From assembly GCA_015069525.1 (NCBI GenBank), contig SVIK01000076.1, forward strand, positions 1 through 6,267: a stretch of DNA of 6,267 nucleotides, in the 5' to 3' direction. Position numbers and translations under genes: made by a program. The notes under the pieces are model-generated. The model saw only the letters and a program-made list of their open reading frames with translations. It ran no database searches and had not been told where the DNA came from. This stretch comes from Clostridiales bacterium (GTDB lineage: Bacteria > Bacillota > Clostridia > Christensenellales > Borkfalkiaceae). Position 1 is the stretch's first letter. Each line of letters begins with the position of its first letter. This document shows, piece by piece, positions 5,817 to 6,267 of the stretch.

Positions 5817-6224
5817 TTAAAGATACTTCGTAATGAAATCAGGAAGTTCTTCCTTATCCGCCGAAACGGAAACGGTAATTACCATGTTGTTGTTCTTTGC
5901 CACTTTATCAAGCATATAGAAGAACGCTGCAAGTTCTTTTGCCGGCTTACCTGCGATACGAACAACGCCGTCGATAAATACGTACTCATTATCATAATTG
6001 CCTGCGATAACGCCTTTTACGAACCCACAAAGAGCAGGTTCCCCTGCGATATCATATTCGCTAGTATCAATGAAACGCACTTCGCGTTCCAAATCATACA
6101 TATAGCGCTTGCTGTCGGTGATATAAATAAGATGACCTTTTGCTTCCTTAACCGAAGCGTTAGCCGCGTCAATCATCATCTTCGTTTTACCCGTACCTTT
6201 TGCGCCATAAATTACTTTAATCAT
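5817..6224 (-). CDS. Small P-loop NTPase-like protein of unknown function
   Basis: A 135-residue protein that opens directly with a beta strand and a perfect Walker A motif: MIKVIYGAKGTGKTK, with GAKGTGKT at 7-14 and K13 as the phosphate-binding lysine. A candidate Walker B is YVFID (81-85), but the residue after D85 is Gly, not the catalytic Glu of classical ATPases. Other hydrophobic strands are HLIYITDS (31-38) and MVITVSVSAD (114-123). No membrane segment or extra domain is present, so it is a minimal nucleotide-binding fold; similar small ATP-binding proteins are, from memory, common in Clostridia with no assigned role. GGAGG lies nine bases before the ATG. The gene has its own terminator downstream, so it is probably not co-transcribed with thrC. 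Its promoter or upstream operon partner is outside the window. Confidence 0.87.
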   Translation of the reverse strand: MIKVIYGAKGTGKTKMMIDAANASVKEAKGHLIYITDSKRYMYDLEREVRFIDTSEYDIAGEPALCGFVKGVIAGNYDNEYVFIDGVVRIAGKPAKELAAFFYMLDKVAKNNNMVITVSVSADKEELPDFITKYL

Positions 6225-6233
6225 AATAGCAAT

Positions 6234-6238
6234 CCTCC
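6234..6238 (-). promoter_or_regulatory. Ribosome binding site of the P-loop gene
   Basis: GGAGG (in TGGGAGGATT) is nine bases before the ATG at 6224-6222, fixing the start so that the protein begins two residues before its first beta strand. The remaining 29 nt to the window edge are open in all three minus frames and too short to interpret; one frame would stop at a TGA overlapping this ATG, so an upstream overlapping gene is possible. Confidence 0.8.
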
Positions 6239-6267
6239 CAGATTTTGTTGCACTCCCGAACCTTGGA

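Noticed and set aside
6239..6267. Possible tRNA 3' end (GGTTCGGGAGTGC on the minus strand)
   Set aside because: It resembles a T-arm start, but the matching T-stem half and acceptor end are not there.

Overview
The window is a compact bacterial chromosomal segment with every supported gene on the minus strand. Gene order in the direction of transcription (right to left) is: a small P-loop NTPase-like protein (6224-5817); an intrinsic terminator (5734-5706) and a leader region; threonine synthase thrC (5519-3972); a DUF5685-type protein (3939-3049); a J-domain-like/TPR protein with a cysteine-rich tail (2977-2357); a small polytopic membrane protein (2355-1831); and the 23S rRNA m5U methyltransferase rlmD (1751-22). 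I see no RNA gene, mobile element, CRISPR array or prophage signal.

The gene content points to an uncultured Clostridia-type Firmicute. The indications are purine-rich Shine-Dalgarno sequences (GGGAGG, GGAG) before most genes, a DUF5685 protein, an RlmD with an extra C-terminal module of a kind I recall from Clostridia, and moderate-to-low GC. This assignment is inference from protein character; no taxonomic marker is present.

Layout: 6225-6267 is only the ribosome-binding region of the P-loop gene. 5520-5816 holds the 3' tail and terminator of that gene, then a leader with two stem-loops before thrC. thrC, the DUF5685 gene, the J-like gene and the membrane-protein gene are tightly packed (gaps of 32, 71 and 1 nt) with no visible terminator, so they are probably one transcript. 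rlmD follows after 79 nt, also without a visible terminator, and may be part of it. thrC and rlmD are housekeeping enzymes. The three genes between them look like a cassette of unknown function: a cysteine- and aspartate-motif DUF5685 protein, a J-like protein that has lost HPD, and a membrane protein.

The most notable point is in rlmD. The zero frame runs out of alignment with its conserved C-terminal module exactly at a run of nine A residues (239-231). The module continues in the -1 frame to a stop at 22-24. The run contains a perfect A_AAA_AAA slippery heptamer in frame, and a perfect 7-bp hairpin lies 11 nt downstream. A homopolymer sequencing error is the simplest explanation, but ribosomal or transcriptional slippage is a real alternative.
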